Assembly: GCF_040712315.1 (NCBI RefSeq)
Contig: NC_134017.1
Location: 8,462,001-8,526,000 of the forward strand
Direction: 5' to 3'
From: Castanea sativa
Taxonomy: Eukaryota; Streptophyta; Magnoliopsida; Fagales; Fagaceae
Length of the DNA stretch: 64,000 nucleotides
Shown: in pieces, positions 1-12,540 of the stretch
Layout: the number at the start of each line of letters is the position of its first letter
Position numbering within the stretch: the stretch's first letter is position 1
Program-made: the position numbers and the translations under genes
The notes under the pieces: model-generated
Databases searched by the model: none
What the model was told of the DNA's origin: nothing
Seen by the model: only the letters and a program-made list of their open reading frames with translations

Positions 1-392
1 TTTTTATTTATCAAAATGGTATTTGCATTTTTTTTTTAGTATGCATGAATCAAGTCTATCTATATCAGTCACAACATAATGCGATTTTCAAAATTTTAAA
101 CACATATAGTATGAACAGATTAGTACATCAATCTTATTGTATTTCTATTTTGTCTATAAAATAGAACACTAAATATTACAATTTTTTAGAAGAAAATTAT
201 TGAAATATTGGAGGAAACTAACAAAATGCACCGCACATCGTACAGAAACTCGACTAGTTTATTTATAATAACACAACCAAACTTGTCAAGGTACTTTCTA
301 AAGTAAGAAACTTGAGATGTGATATTTTTGAAAAAAATAATCTTAATTTTCATGTTACATTGAAGTCAAATTTTAAAGTTATTATAATACAA
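1..392. other. AT-rich flank, nothing recognised
   Basis: AT-rich sequence with no coding similarity that I recognise. The missing last exon of the minus-strand aminopeptidase was looked for here and not found. Confidence 0.5.
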
Positions 393-1559
393 TTTATAAG
401 TTATCATGGGCAAAAATCCAAAACTAACCCTCTAAGTTTCAACTTTTTCATGCTGTTTAAACTCTTTTTTTAAAATTTTGTAATTAAAACAAAATAAAAA
501 AAAAAACTATTATTAAAAAAAAAAAGACAAAAGAAAACAATGAAGGGAAACAAAAACAAAACATGAAAACCCAATGAATGTTGAATTTGTATGCCCTAAC
601 TGAGAAAATTGGGGAAAAAAGAGAGAAGGGGAAAGAGACAGAGATCTGCAGGAGGAGAAACGAGATTATTAATTTCAAGTAAACCCCATCTTTTTGAGGC
701 TCCCATTTGATAGAATTATTCTGATATTGGCATAGCTTGTAACACTTTATTCCCTGTCATCCCTAGTAAAAAGGGTTTGTCGGAGTCCTTGAGGTATTGG
801 CCGTGGCAGCTTTTCAAGCAGATAAGGTTGTTTTCTTCTACATACTCAATGGTCCAAAACACTTTATTTGAGGCATCGTTGCTCCTCTGTCATAGTTTTT
901 CTTCGTCACTTTAGCCACTAGGTACTTGTTGAAGTGACTTCTCAATCTTACAACTATGGCGTTCTTGAAAAACTCCATGTTAATTGGGACTTTCTTGAAA
1001 GTTGAAATAGATGTTACAAAGAAGTGAAAGTGAATCTGATTGCTATTTTCAAAGCTTGAGGAAAGGTTTTAAAAAAAAAATTTACTTAAGTTTGAGATTA
1101 ACGCACGGAGCTTGAATCAGTCTCCATACATATGTATATACATAAGTATTTTTTTTTTTTTCCATTTTTTGTTTATCCTTGTAAACCAATGTGAAATGAT
1201 AACAAAGCTTTAGTATTTCTCTTTCCTCTCTCTTTTTCCCCCAATTCTCTCAGTTAGGGCATACAAATTCATCATTCATCGGGGTTTTTTGTTTTGTTTT
1301 CAGGGAAGGGGAACAATGTCGTTCCCCTTAATTGTTTTCTTTTGTATTTTTTTTAATTACAATTTTTATTTTGTTTAAATTAAGAAATTTATAAATAAAA
1401 AAAAATTAAAAAGAGCCTAAACAGTGTCGTTTTGGTTCACATAGCGGCACCACTTAACTGGAACTTAATGGAATACTGAATTGAAAAAAATTGAAACTTA
1501 GAAAACTGAAATGACAAAAGTTGAAACTTCAAAGGTCAGTATTGGATTTTGCTGTTATC
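393..1559. mobile_element. Mutator-like element with long inverted ends carrying a host gene fragment (Pack-MULE type)
   Basis: The two ends are long imperfect inverted repeats: about 400-660 on the left pairs with about 1205-1559 on the right. Both arms contain the stretch reading TTTCAACTTT near the tip and the stretch GTATGCCCTAACTGAGA (or its complement) near the inside edge. A likely direct repeat ATAATACA flanks the element (384-391 and 1560-1567). Long inverted ends with an 8-9 bp target repeat are typical of Mutator-like elements. No transposase is present. The centre (about 677-980) is a captured DUF569 gene piece. The exact tips are uncertain by a few bases. Confidence 0.65.
677..978 (-). 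pseudogene. DUF569 (actin-crosslinking-like) gene fragment, frameshifted, inside the Mutator-like element
   Basis: Reading the minus strand from the ATG at 976-978 gives MEFFKNAIVVRLRSHFNKYL, the usual start of plant DUF569 proteins. After a frameshift it continues as VFWTIEYVEENNLICLKSCH and QYLKDSDKPFLLGMTGNKVL, the most conserved DUF569 segment. A second frameshift leads to SIKWEPQKDGVY. Only the first domain (about 100 residues of a protein that usually has 200-500) is present, then the left inverted repeat begins. The DUF569 family has a beta-trefoil, fascin-like fold of unknown function. This is a non-functional captured copy. Confidence 0.75.
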
Positions 1560-1574
1560 ATAATACACTTTATT

Positions 1575-1889
1575 CAAAAAACTGGTGGTGAATTTGGTTT
1601 ATGTCTTGCCAATAAAATCAGGGTAAAGGAGGAAATTAAGTAACAAGGTGGCTAAGAACAACAAGTAATAAGGTGGTTAACTATCAAGCTTGATATGTCA
1701 AGTTTAATTTATCCAAAGTACTATTTGGGGAGGCCAAACTAATTGATAAATAATTGATGGAAATAACAAACTGGGTGGAGTTTCGTTGAACTAGCCAACC
1801 AATGTATCATAGCAACTGTATATTTGGGATAAAAAAAACTCAAGATACAAACATATAACATTGCTATTTAAAAAGGCTGAATTGATTAC
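1575..1889. other. Non-coding stretch beyond aminopeptidase exon 18
   Basis: No exon of the aminopeptidase C-terminus (family pattern around the final ERVHIN-type helix) is visible on the minus strand here. The exon 18 donor at 1888-1889 implies this is intron sequence, with the last exon lost, moved or left of the window. Confidence 0.4.
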
Positions 1890-4800
1890 CAGAGGGAGAA
1901 TCTTAGTAATGCAATAGTAGGTTAACATCGCACCATATTTGGCAAAGATCAAGTCCCAATTTTCCTGCATTTATCACCAAATATATAAGTCTCCGCAAAT
2001 TTTAATTCAAGAAGAAAACTTCAAAATAGATGAAAACATTCGAAGTAAATAATTGCTTTTTATTTCCCAATCATAATACTTTCTGGACTATATACACAAT
2101 TAGACATAATCCCAATTATTTCCTGAATCCCAAAATGATGGTAATAGTCAAAATTAAAACTCATCATGAAGATGTTGACAATGAACTGCATACCTTCAAC
2201 CATCTCCATGCTACCTCACGGCCTTCTGAACTTATCATGAAAAGCACGTAAATACTATCTTGATCTCGAACCTAAAAGGATATTTAGATGAGCAACAATC
2301 AGACTGGCAAGGAAGACGAGGCTGTTAGAAACCATGATTTAATTGGCACAACGAATACCTCATCAGACAACATAAAATTTAGAACCTCGAGCAATATTTT
2401 TGGGTCTGGACAAGATGCAAGACAACCTGTGGATGAAAGAATGACATTAAATTTAAGTAGCTTTAACCCAAAAAGTGACACAGGATATTATTTCAAATGT
2501 TACTAAATCTCACGTAAAACCAACTCCTTCTCTTGCACAGTATCCGCTTCTCTATAGAGCTTCAGTAGGGACTCAAATCCATTCTTATCTGTGGTACTAG
2601 CATTTAACATTACAGCAATGTAAGCAGCCTGCAGAGCATACACCACTGTTGACGATAAAACTTGAAATGCCCCTGCAAATAAGGAAGTTATTCAAATATA
2701 CATTACCTTTCTAGTGTCGGCTGACAGGAGATGAGTATTTCTATCATTCAGTAAAGACTGAAAGCGTTGGATTGCTTCCTTGTGAGTTTTATTATGGCCA
2801 AAAGTGGCCAAAGCCAGAAAGACTTCTCCTCTCAAGAGTTCGTTTAAATGACTCTCTCCGGATATTGATTGCCAACCTGATTTTCTGCATAAAGAAAAAA
2901 AAAATGATATTGAAGTGTATGAAGAAGTTTACTTCACTCTATAACTAAAACCAGTACGTATATAACAATAATTTGAAGATAATGCCAAGGAGGCTGCAAC
3001 ATTATAAAGATGAAGATATTCATTTAGAAAGATAGGTATCCATATGTTTGAAAAACAATTTAAATGTACAATTGCTAGATACTAAAGGATATCCTTGTGT
3101 TTTTTTTTTTTTTTTTTTTTTGTATTTTTGCCTACACCTCAGCCCCAACCAAGAAACTTGCACACTGATCAACAAGCTCATCTCCACTCAAAGTAAAAAA
3201 TTGTGAAGAAGAGATTTCAATCAATATCCAGCAACCAGTGAGTTGGAATGCAGTCATTGACATAATAATATGTATGGTGATTGTTCTTACTCTGCAGAAA
3301 AGAGGAGAAGATCAATGAAAAATTGTTTCAACTCATTCACTACAGCTGGGATGGCATCACTAGCTATCTCCATAACTTTATAACACACCTGTTGCGTATA
3401 TCACTTAAAAAAGTCAAGTTCTAGTAAATATCTGGGGTTGATAGTAACATTATCAAGATATAGAAGTTGTCCTTACATTAATGAGTTTCGATAACACAAT
3501 GAAATCAAGCTCTTTTCTGTACACATCCATCAAAGAAAGCAATGATGACAGTGGTTGTTTGCAAGCCTCACAAAGAGCATATGTATCATCCAAAATGCCT
3601 GAAAATTGAGATGTAAAAGGAGTTTTATGCCATTTGACCATGAGTGCAGAACGTATAATGGCATAAATCAAGAAAAACCCCTAATGTAAGGAATTTATTA
3701 CAGAGAGAGGATAGGCTTTTTGGTATTTATAAGGAATTAACATATAGAGACCAAATATGCAGTCTTAATTTTGCCAATTCATTTGCCAAACTCTAGTCAC
3801 AACAATGCTTCCCCGCTGTGACACCTACCCTAGGAACTAAGCACCAAAGTCAGAAATCTAGTATACTTCACACCATGTGATCAATTTCCTATGAATACAG
3901 CCAGCCTAATACAACAACATATGATCAGTTATTAATTTATTGTTGGAAACAGCACACACCAAATTTATCCGGTGCTGACAAGCAATTTCTCTCTATGGCT
4001 TTCTTAAGTCGAGCTGCAAGCTTAGCTTCATAATTTACCCTGTAGAAACCACTCTGCTCAGTATTAACTTTGACCCAGAAATGGTCATCACATTTCTCTT
4101 TATTCTTTTCATTAACTGAGCTTGAGTTTTCATGGGGAGAATGAACCAGTTCAGATATATCCACTTTTCCAGATTTAGTTTCCAAAAGGAAAGTCTTGCA
4201 TTTGTTATATGAACCAATTGATAAGGTTATTGGAACAATCCATAGTCCATCACCACCCAAACCAGATGATAGGAATTGCGACTGCAAATCTTAGAACTGT
4301 ATCAGATTTCCACAACAACAAAGATGGTCATAGATAAAGATGAATAACTTGACCTCTAAGATTTTAAGAAATGCCTTTTTGCTTATTAATTAATAATAAT
4401 ACCTGTTCAAATTCCAAAATATTATCTTTGTATTTTACAGAGATAACAGGAAATCCTTTTTTCTTTGACCAAGCATCCATCATCGAATTGAGTTCAACAC
4501 CAGAGTTCTCTGAAAGAACTCCCCATAAATCATCTGTCTTCGCATTTTTTCCAGCATATCTTTTTATGTACGAACTTAAGGATTTCTGGTTCAAATAAGA
4601 TGTCAGAGAGTTATATATGTAATTTAGTCAAAGTTAATTTTCTATCCACTCATTACATAGTGAAATTTTGATCACATTCAAGAAGTGCGAATTAAATGTC
4701 TACAGGAATATAATTCAGGCCATTCCCTTCAGCCATTTTGTTCATAATTTGTGTGCATAACATGTTGACAAAAGAAAATTTTTCATGCTGAAATTTTTGT

Positions 4801-7800
4801 TATTAAGAACCTTAGGCCTTGTTTGGTACACCATTTCAAAAAAAACAAAACACATTTTTAAACAACATTACACGTATTTTCACACACTTTTTCACCCACA
4901 CGTATTTCCACACATGTTTTCAAACAACAAAACACATGTTTTTAAGTGCATGTACCAAACAACCCCTTATTTTCCATGAAAATGTGATATTAAGGTCTAC
5001 TGCACTGAGAAATGATACATTGTAGCGACCGAGATTAGTGGTATAGGTGATCAAAGAAAGCTTCCAATTTGACAAATATAAGCGACACAGAAAATATGTA
5101 GATTCTAAAAGAAGAACAGACACTGGAGCAAGAATTTCTACAAAAGAAAATACCTAGAAGGTGTTACTTGGCAAAAGCATCCTACACACTGGGTCAAAAC
5201 CCAATCCACTCTTAATTTTTGAGCAAATGTGGTATCAATATATATTCTTTTAGCCCATTGAATAATTGAAGACTATAATGGCATTGTTAACCTAGAATAT
5301 GATCAGAAATGAACATCAATTACATAACAGCCTTGACAATTATAAAGTGCCAAACCTGCTTAATAAATAAGAGAGCCATTAAAGCTTTATAAACATATGA
5401 TATTAACTGATAAATGCCAAGCATTAGTTCTGTATAGATTTTCCAAGAATGGTTATGAAATATTGCATAGAAGGTTTTACTATGAAAATACAGAATCAAT
5501 ATTTGGTGCTCCATATAAAAATAACTTAACTATTTTAAGTCAAGCATGAACTATCCCACCTGAAATGTACCATCACCAAGATAACCCTGCAACATTCGAA
5601 TAACAGCAGATCCCTTTTTGTAGCTGATAGAATCAAATATTTCCTCTATTGAACGAGCATGGTGTACCTCCACCTGCAAATATGCCAAATATCATGTGAT
5701 GGACAGAGTTGAATTACATCTTAAAGTTATGCTTTATATAGAAAATTGCCTAAAAAAAATTTCTCAATTGAATTCATAATTGAGACTTATAACAATATAG
5801 TAAAATTAGTGCTTCAATCTTTGGAGTTGGATTATAGGATATTTCCCTGCACTGTCACCTCACTCCTACTAGGTAGTGCTCCACACACTCTGATGACAGA
5901 TGCACATGCATGTGAACACACACACACACACACACTAGGTTGACTTTGTGTCAATAAATTTACTTTGATGATGTTCATTGCGGTGCTTGAATCCCAAAAA
6001 ACATGCCATTTTAGGAAGTAGTTTGCCAATTAAAAAAAGATTGTTGATTTAATCACTTGATTCACTAACAAGATAAATAATATAACATGCGTAGGTGATG
6101 TGCTATTTGCAACTTTTAACACAAGCATTCACTTTCTTACCTCAATAGGATGCGATTGTTCCAATGCATCCATACGCAGGCCATCATTTGTTTTTAGAAG
6201 AAATTGAGTCCATATTTTCCACTCAGGAAACATGATGTCAGTGGCCATATAACTTACCTGGAAATTTAAGATCAAATAGAGATTTAAAAAAGAAAATGAA
6301 TGTATTGAAATAGCCAGCAAGTGGAAGCAGTAATGTAAGATGACTCAATTTTACCCATGTTGCAAATCCCTCATTAAGCCATAAATGACTCCACCATTCC
6401 ATTGTTACCAGATTGCCAAACCATTGATGGGCTACTTCATGTGATACAGTAATTGTGAGCTGACACAACCAGAATATGATTTAAAGAACTATACAACTAT
6501 TTAGGATAGAAGAATACTTATTTCAAAGTGATAATGATCTCCATTGAAATTGATCTGTTATTTGTTCCAGATTTTTCTTATTGATAGCACTATATAATAA
6601 ACCATTTAATGAATTGACTGCATCAAGTTATTATCAATAGTTGTCAGTTATTCTAAAATAAGGTTTTTTGGGGAAATAAAAAAGAATACTACATTTCCCT
6701 ATTACGCGTTTTGATTTATAAAAAGGGAACATAGAAAGAGTAAAACAACAAGTGTCTTGAAATTGCATTTCATGATAAGCAGGAGCTGCTAGGCCTCAAA
6801 GCAGATTGATTATTTTTTGGTGGCATCATAATGCAAAAGTGAAAAATGAAATGTAAATTCTGTTAGATATGTAACTTACAAACTGCTTCCTGTCTGCTGG
6901 AGAAAGTAAATCATCGTAAAGTAGCACATTTTCACGGTATGTGATCAAACCATAATTCTCCATAGCCGCATCAGAAAATTCAGGGACAGCAACCATATCA
7001 AGTTTTGGAAGTGGGTAAGGAGTTGAGAAGTACCTGGATGAAGTTGTTAGAGTTACTTCCAGCTATTAGCATGTTATTTTACATTAGCATAAAGGTATTC
7101 TTGTAATCATTGCATAAAATCTAACATAAATATGTGCTGAGGTGACTGAATGCTTAGGAAAGCCTTGGACATTTTCTCAAGCCTCTCTCTCTCTCTCTCC
7201 ATCCTTCTTTTCTCCTCTTCTCTCTTTTAACCTTATACCTCATATTTACAACTCAACTAGGTTTTAAAGTCAGGTTTCAGAGAAACTAACTTGTTCCTTT
7301 AATCTTTACCAATCAATTGAAAGGAAAGAAGGAAATTTTAAAAATAAAAATAATAATTCATTCTGTTCTTTGGAAGGTCAAACAAGAATGTACTGAAAAG
7401 TTCACCTTCCCCTGTTCATAACTATAGACCAAACTCTATGTACTGGCACAGTGTCCCTCATTTGTTACTTTTTTAAAAATCATGTCATGGCGGATAAATT
7501 TGAATTTATTGATCTATGTAAAGACAAGATTGAGGAGTGTAAAGTTCAAAAACTCCTCACAGCCAAGAGAAAAGATCGTGGGAGTTACCTAGTAAATATG
7601 TCAAGCGCCTTAACAGCAACATCTAAAGCAAACTTCCCATTATCACACTTTCCAACAGGACAATATACACGAACCTTGGTTCCTGCATGTACAGTGCAAT
7701 ACTCTACATAAACTTGAAAGGAAAAAAGAAGAGAGAAATAAAAAGTAAATAAAGAAGCATCGGCCTTATATGCATACCATCAGCTGTGGTTTCTTCAATA

Positions 7801-9907
7801 TGATCAAATACACCAACAACAACAGCCACCAAATAAGTTGACATAATTGGAGATTCTTCAAAATAAACAGTCTTGATATTTTCATTGAGCTTTTCATCAG
7901 TAATTGGCATATTGGACAATGCTGTCAATTCTGATGGCACGTCTATTGTGATCTTGAAGGTGGCCTGTAAAGAATGTATTAGTAATGCCTGAGCAGCAGT
8001 AAATTAAAGAGAAAAAATGGAATTTCAAGAATAATTTAAACCACATAAGAACAGTATTAGTTAACTCTAATCAGATATTTGTGGCCACTTACACCTGATA
8101 TTCATTAACATTGACTAAAAAAAACACAAATACATGTATACCATGTTGCCTATTTGTTTCATTTAAGCTTTTCACAAAAACAAATCTATGGTTATATCAT
8201 TTATAATCTGTTTACATGATTAAAAGTTCTATTTTACCTGTTCTTTCATACAAGCATGTAAAAGTCACTACTTTTAAAAAAGGGGGCGCAAGTAAATGTC
8301 ACTTAAGGTAAATTGATTCCAAGCTCTGAATAAGTGAGAGAGTGAGTTATTTCTAGGGCAAAGGGAAATTCTTAATTATGCATACCTTAAGAGCAGGTTC
8401 ATCCCAGCAAGGAAAGCACCGCCTGGCATCCACTGCTTGAAACTGAGTAACTGCCATATTCTTCTTCACTCCTCCATCCACATAAGTACTGTCAAAATAA
8501 AAGGGTTAATGCCCAAGACAAATACCTGTCTGTTGCATAGTTGTTTCAAGTTCTGCCTCATTAGTGGGATTATTATGTACTTGATCATTCTCAATAGTAA
8601 CTAAAAATTCAAAAAATTTCATTTGCTCTTTCTTTTCTATGGTTTCTTCCCCTACTTGTTGGGGAGATAACATCTTCGGAAAACCTAGTTGAATAGTCAA
8701 TATAACGTACAAGAACACCAATTGACCCAAAAGTTTAAGCTAATGGATCAGTTTGGACACAATTATGTTATATTAACTACCCATTTTTATTGTATGTGTC
8801 CATGTGGGACTCCATTACTTAGCTAACCAAACCACTCACACGTCAATATTCCAACAGGTATAGTGGAGAATGTTGATCAACAAATAATGTTTTATGTGGT
8901 CAAGGGAAACACGTCCGATGCAGAACACATGTTCCAAAACATTACATACTCGATAGACCCTCACAAATATACTCTACACAAACACAAAATAAATAAATAA
9001 AAACTCTCCCAATGGTAACTTTGCACCTGACCCCTCCCGCTCAACAGACTGATCGTTGACTAATTATTGATCAACCGGTGTTGATTGATTACTTTATTTT
9101 TTCCCAAATGACCTATTTTGCTCAAATTTGTTTGCTTTCCACAAAATTTTCACAAAGATTCCAAATTTGGATTTAACATTTCCATTTGAAGCTCCTATAT
9201 GGTCCAAAAAATATAAAATGTTTTTCCATTTTCAGAAATGAAAGTTTTTGTTTTCATAATTATTTGGAATTACATGAAATTTCTTATGATATTCTATGCA
9301 AGCCAAAAACAACATAAAATTTTTCTGACAATTTGCAGAATTGCAACCAAAATAGAAGATGGGCAAGTTTTCCACAAGAGTTATTCTCCAAAAAAAAAAT
9401 CCATGGAAACAATTATGGTAAAAAAGAACTAAAAAGAACAAGAAAAGGAGCTACCATCTATAGAGTCCCTTCAATTGCTGGTTAAGGGCCCCAGAAAAAT
9501 CAATCCCCAAAACTCCATCACCAGGACTAAGAATTTCATCAAAGACCAGCACTAGTATCTCATCATCACCATCCAAAACAACATCACACGGCTGATATGT
9601 CTTCAAAAGCCAAGAAAAAACAGCATTAGAAAAACACCCGTAACTAGTAGACTCAATGAGGGAACAAGAGTTATGTACTTACTTCGAAGTTAGATTTTGT
9701 GAACCAAACTTTATGAACATCAAGTTCTAGAGCATTTAGGACGAGATACTTAGTGTGTTCAAGGATGTTAAGGTTAACTTGTACTGTACCAGAAAAAGTG
9801 CATGCTGTGAGATCAAGTTTGAGATAAAGATCATAACTTGTTGGGATTGCCAATTTGGGTAGCCTTGTTTGGCCTTTGAATTGCTCTACACTTTGTTTCA
9901 ACTCCAT
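1890..9907 (-). CDS. APM1: Aminopeptidase M1-like, puromycin-sensitive type zinc aminopeptidase (3' end not in view)
   Basis: M1 family metallopeptidases remove N-terminal residues from peptides; plant APM1 acts at membranes and in the cytosol and is linked to auxin transport and cell division. Exons (minus strand, from the start): 9683-9907, 9455-9591, 8386-8488, 7778-7964, 7589-7682, 6880-7033, 6355-6459, 6141-6257, 5560-5673, 4403-4585, 3960-4281, 3477-3598, 3291-3388, 2707-2884, 2514-2628, 2359-2426, 2194-2271, 1890-1964. All junctions are GT..AG and sum to 2,475 nt, 825 codons without a stop. Zinc site HEVAH at residues 307-311 with Glu330 (HExxH-x18-E) and catalytic Tyr392 are present. 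The exopeptidase motif reads AAMEN (271-275) instead of GAMEN. Exons 17-18 are more divergent than the rest, and about 50 C-terminal residues are missing from the window. Start: first ATG, matching the family's N-terminus (FKGQ.RLPK). Confidence 0.85.
3100..3121. repeat. Poly(T) tract in an aminopeptidase intron
   Basis: An uninterrupted run of about 22 T lies in the intron between exons 13 and 14 positions (minus gene), possibly the tail of an old retroposed insertion on the minus strand. Confidence 0.6.
4815..4966. mobile_element. Tourist/Harbinger-like MITE in an aminopeptidase intron
   Basis: A 152-bp element starts GGCCTTGTTTGGTACA and ends TGTACCAAACAACCCC, imperfect inverted ends. It is flanked by TTA on both sides (4812-4814 and 4967-4969), the target repeat of PIF/Harbinger elements. 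The interior is low-complexity ACAC-rich sequence. It sits in the intron between exons 9 and 10 of the aminopeptidase gene. Confidence 0.75.
7183..7199. repeat. (CT)n microsatellite in intron
   Basis: Short CT repeat within the aminopeptidase intron between exons 5 and 6. Confidence 0.6.
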
Positions 9908-10429
9908 TTTCCTCCGGAAAAGACCTCCACCTCTGATTTCTCTCTGTGAATTTCTTGGTACGTAAGTATATAGCTTTGTGAATTAGTACTATGATTTTTA
10001 AGTTTGCAGAGAATTAGAGAAAGAGAGAAAATTATTTAAGAAAATATTTGGGGCTTTTAGAAAGGCTTTCTTGTGCTTACATTCATTGACCGTTATGAAG
10101 TGGCAGCTGCCTTTGCTTTACGGTTTTGGTTTTAGTGGCAAAGTTTCCACGCACAAAAGCTTAAACAAAATTAAGCTTATTCAAAGTTCAAACACATTTT
10201 TATTAGTTCATAAGGATGGGGATGCGACAGTGTTTAATCTTATTTCTGTGGAATTTTGTGAAGCACTTGAACATTGAAAATATAAGTGAAAATTATTTGT
10301 GTTAGCCGAGGGTCCGATAGAGGTGAATGGTTGAGAAGAAAAATAATTTTGTTCCATATATTCCGTCAATTGCAATATATCATATATCTTCTTCTTTTCT
10401 TTATGAACTTTAATTAATAACAAAGAACT

Positions 10430-11345
10430 TTGATTACCAAAATTCTGAAATGGGTAAATAGCTATTTAACTTCTATGTGATTGTATGTTTTTTTTTTGTA
10501 AATAGCTATTTAAATTCTGAAATATGTGACAATGTTTTTTTTTTTGTTTTTCTCTCCCTCATTGGAAAGGTCCCTATTGATTAAGGAAGGTGATGGTGCC
10601 ACATAACAATCTAATCTTGCCTATATCAAGAAATGAGAAAAGTCAGAAATGGAAGAGAACTACTTTCAATTGTGTGTGCGTGTCTTTTGTTTTTGGGTAG
10701 TTTTTATAGGCTCAATCTTTGTCCAATGAACCAAAAAGAAAGTGTTCGTGTCATTAGTGCTCTAAGTTATTGCAATTTGCAAAGCTGGCTAAATCTTTCA
10801 ATGACTAGAGACTCTAGACCAAGTTCATTGAATTGACATCAACAGGTTGAAAAGTCTACATTAGTGGGCTGGTGGGGTTGAGGGGTGGGGTTTAAATTTA
10901 CAATTTCTAAACCAGGTCAGACCCATATCCAAAGCTACCTGAATCCTTAAGTAAAAGATCAGCCTATTTGGCCGCACAATTAAGACCAGGGAACATCTAT
11001 GTCAAAATAGTATCTTTACTCTCACAGCAGCTTGAAGCATTGTCAAACACTCGTGAAGAATAACTGTAAGAAATCACAACATTTTTGGGGGCTTCCTTTT
11101 ATTTATTTTTTTGGCTTTTTTGGGGTAGGGGAGGGGGGCCAATCAAATCTGCAATGGAGGAACTAGGGATGGGGTAGGTGCCATCGAGATAGAAGCCCCC
11201 ATCTCAACATTTAGTCTTGATGCCAAGCACCATACAGATTGATAATTCATAGTTTTAATTAAACGCTTTGCAACTCTCAGGTCGTGAATGCCAAGTAAAG
11301 GAATGGTTGGGGGTCATCAAGAGCATGGAGGAGATACACTTTCCT
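10430..11345. repeat. Duplicated block, copy 1 (paired with about 17230-20440)
   Basis: Collinear anchors match the later block: TTTGATTACCAAAATT at about 10430 and 17230; CCAATGA.CCA.AAAGAAAG at about 10717 and 17368; TTTGCAAAGCTGG.TAAATC at about 10776 and 18150; TTTAAATTTACAATTTCT at about 10890 and 18305; GAAATCACAA near 11070 and 18728; ATTCATAGTTTTAATTAAA near 11247 and 20139. No gene is seen in it. It lies just upstream of the aminopeptidase start, so the duplication may have involved that gene's upstream region. Confidence 0.65.
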
Positions 11346-12535
11346 GAGTTCATCATGAAGTTTACTCAAGGAATTAACAAAACAACCCAGCAGAGCATAA
11401 CATATAGTATACTATTTTGCAATTTACAGTTTGTGCTTCCTAAAATTAATCCAAACATGACCTAAGAGTTTATTGGTTTCTTCTAAATCTAAATACATCA
11501 ATTCACAGTAATGATAATTTTGAATCCATTTTCTGCAAGTCAAGATCAGTTACTTAAACTCCCAGCAAAGTCTGATGCCAAATTCTATGCCCATTATAGT
11601 TACTCCTATGTAAATTTAACATACCTGTTAATCAGAACAACACTAAACCATCTTCTCCCATGGATGAAATAATCATATACCTGCCAATTTCAGACAGCCT
11701 CACTCATGCTGAGAGATATTCCAATCTCCAGAAGACAGTAACTTTTGTAGATTTGGAATTCAATACTCGATACAACCTACAACCACTGTAGGCTTCCCTC
11801 CAAGAGAAATAAATTGCATTCAGAATAAAGAAGAATAACTCAGAATCACCATGCAATCAGCAGAAACGTGAGAAACTGAATGATTGCTAGAATTGTTATA
11901 AATTAGCACATTTGGGGTGCATGGGCTGAAAACAATGAAGGAGACCATAAAATGATGTGACCATGATCAAGTTAAGAACTACTTCCCCTAAAACTTCTTA
12001 AATAGTCCTTTAAATGCAGGCATCAATTACTCTGTGTTAAATATTGCTTCAATTACTCTTAGTGTAAAATATTGCTTCAACAGCAAAGTCCAAAATAAAA
12101 TGATTTCATGAAGGGATATACAAATTCAATATCACAGCCTGTCAAAGTCACTCCTTAATGCAGTTCTATATATTCAGAAACTTTTTTTAAAATTTTAATT
12201 CAAATCAATAAAATGAATGCTAGAGAAAACATAGAAATTACTAGTTTAATTAGGTAAATGCTGAAAATTAAGAAATAAAACAAGTCAACAAATGAAACAT
12301 AAATATGACTCCAACACAGTAGCATATAGAACACAAGAAATGAGTAAACAGAAATGTTGTTGAATTCAAATTACAAGGAATTTGTCCAAAATTTGGCTAT
12401 ACTGCCTTACAAGTTACAAGTGAACTCCTTTCCTATCAAAGCTTACAAAGGAGTATAACAGTTCCTCATCTTAAGCATTTCCTTGTCCTACACTCAACAA
12501 TCCAACAATAAGAAGCAAAACAAAAATTGAAATAA
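11323..12535. repeat. 1.2-kb tandem duplication behind threonine synthase, distal copy
   Basis: This copy runs from about TGGAGGAGATACACTTTCCT (near 11325) to AAGAAGCAAAACAAAA (near 12510). It repeats in the same order in the next 1.25 kb, with scattered substitutions and small indels. No open frame or known gene is apparent in either copy. Confidence 0.8.
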
Positions 12536-12540
12536 TAGAA

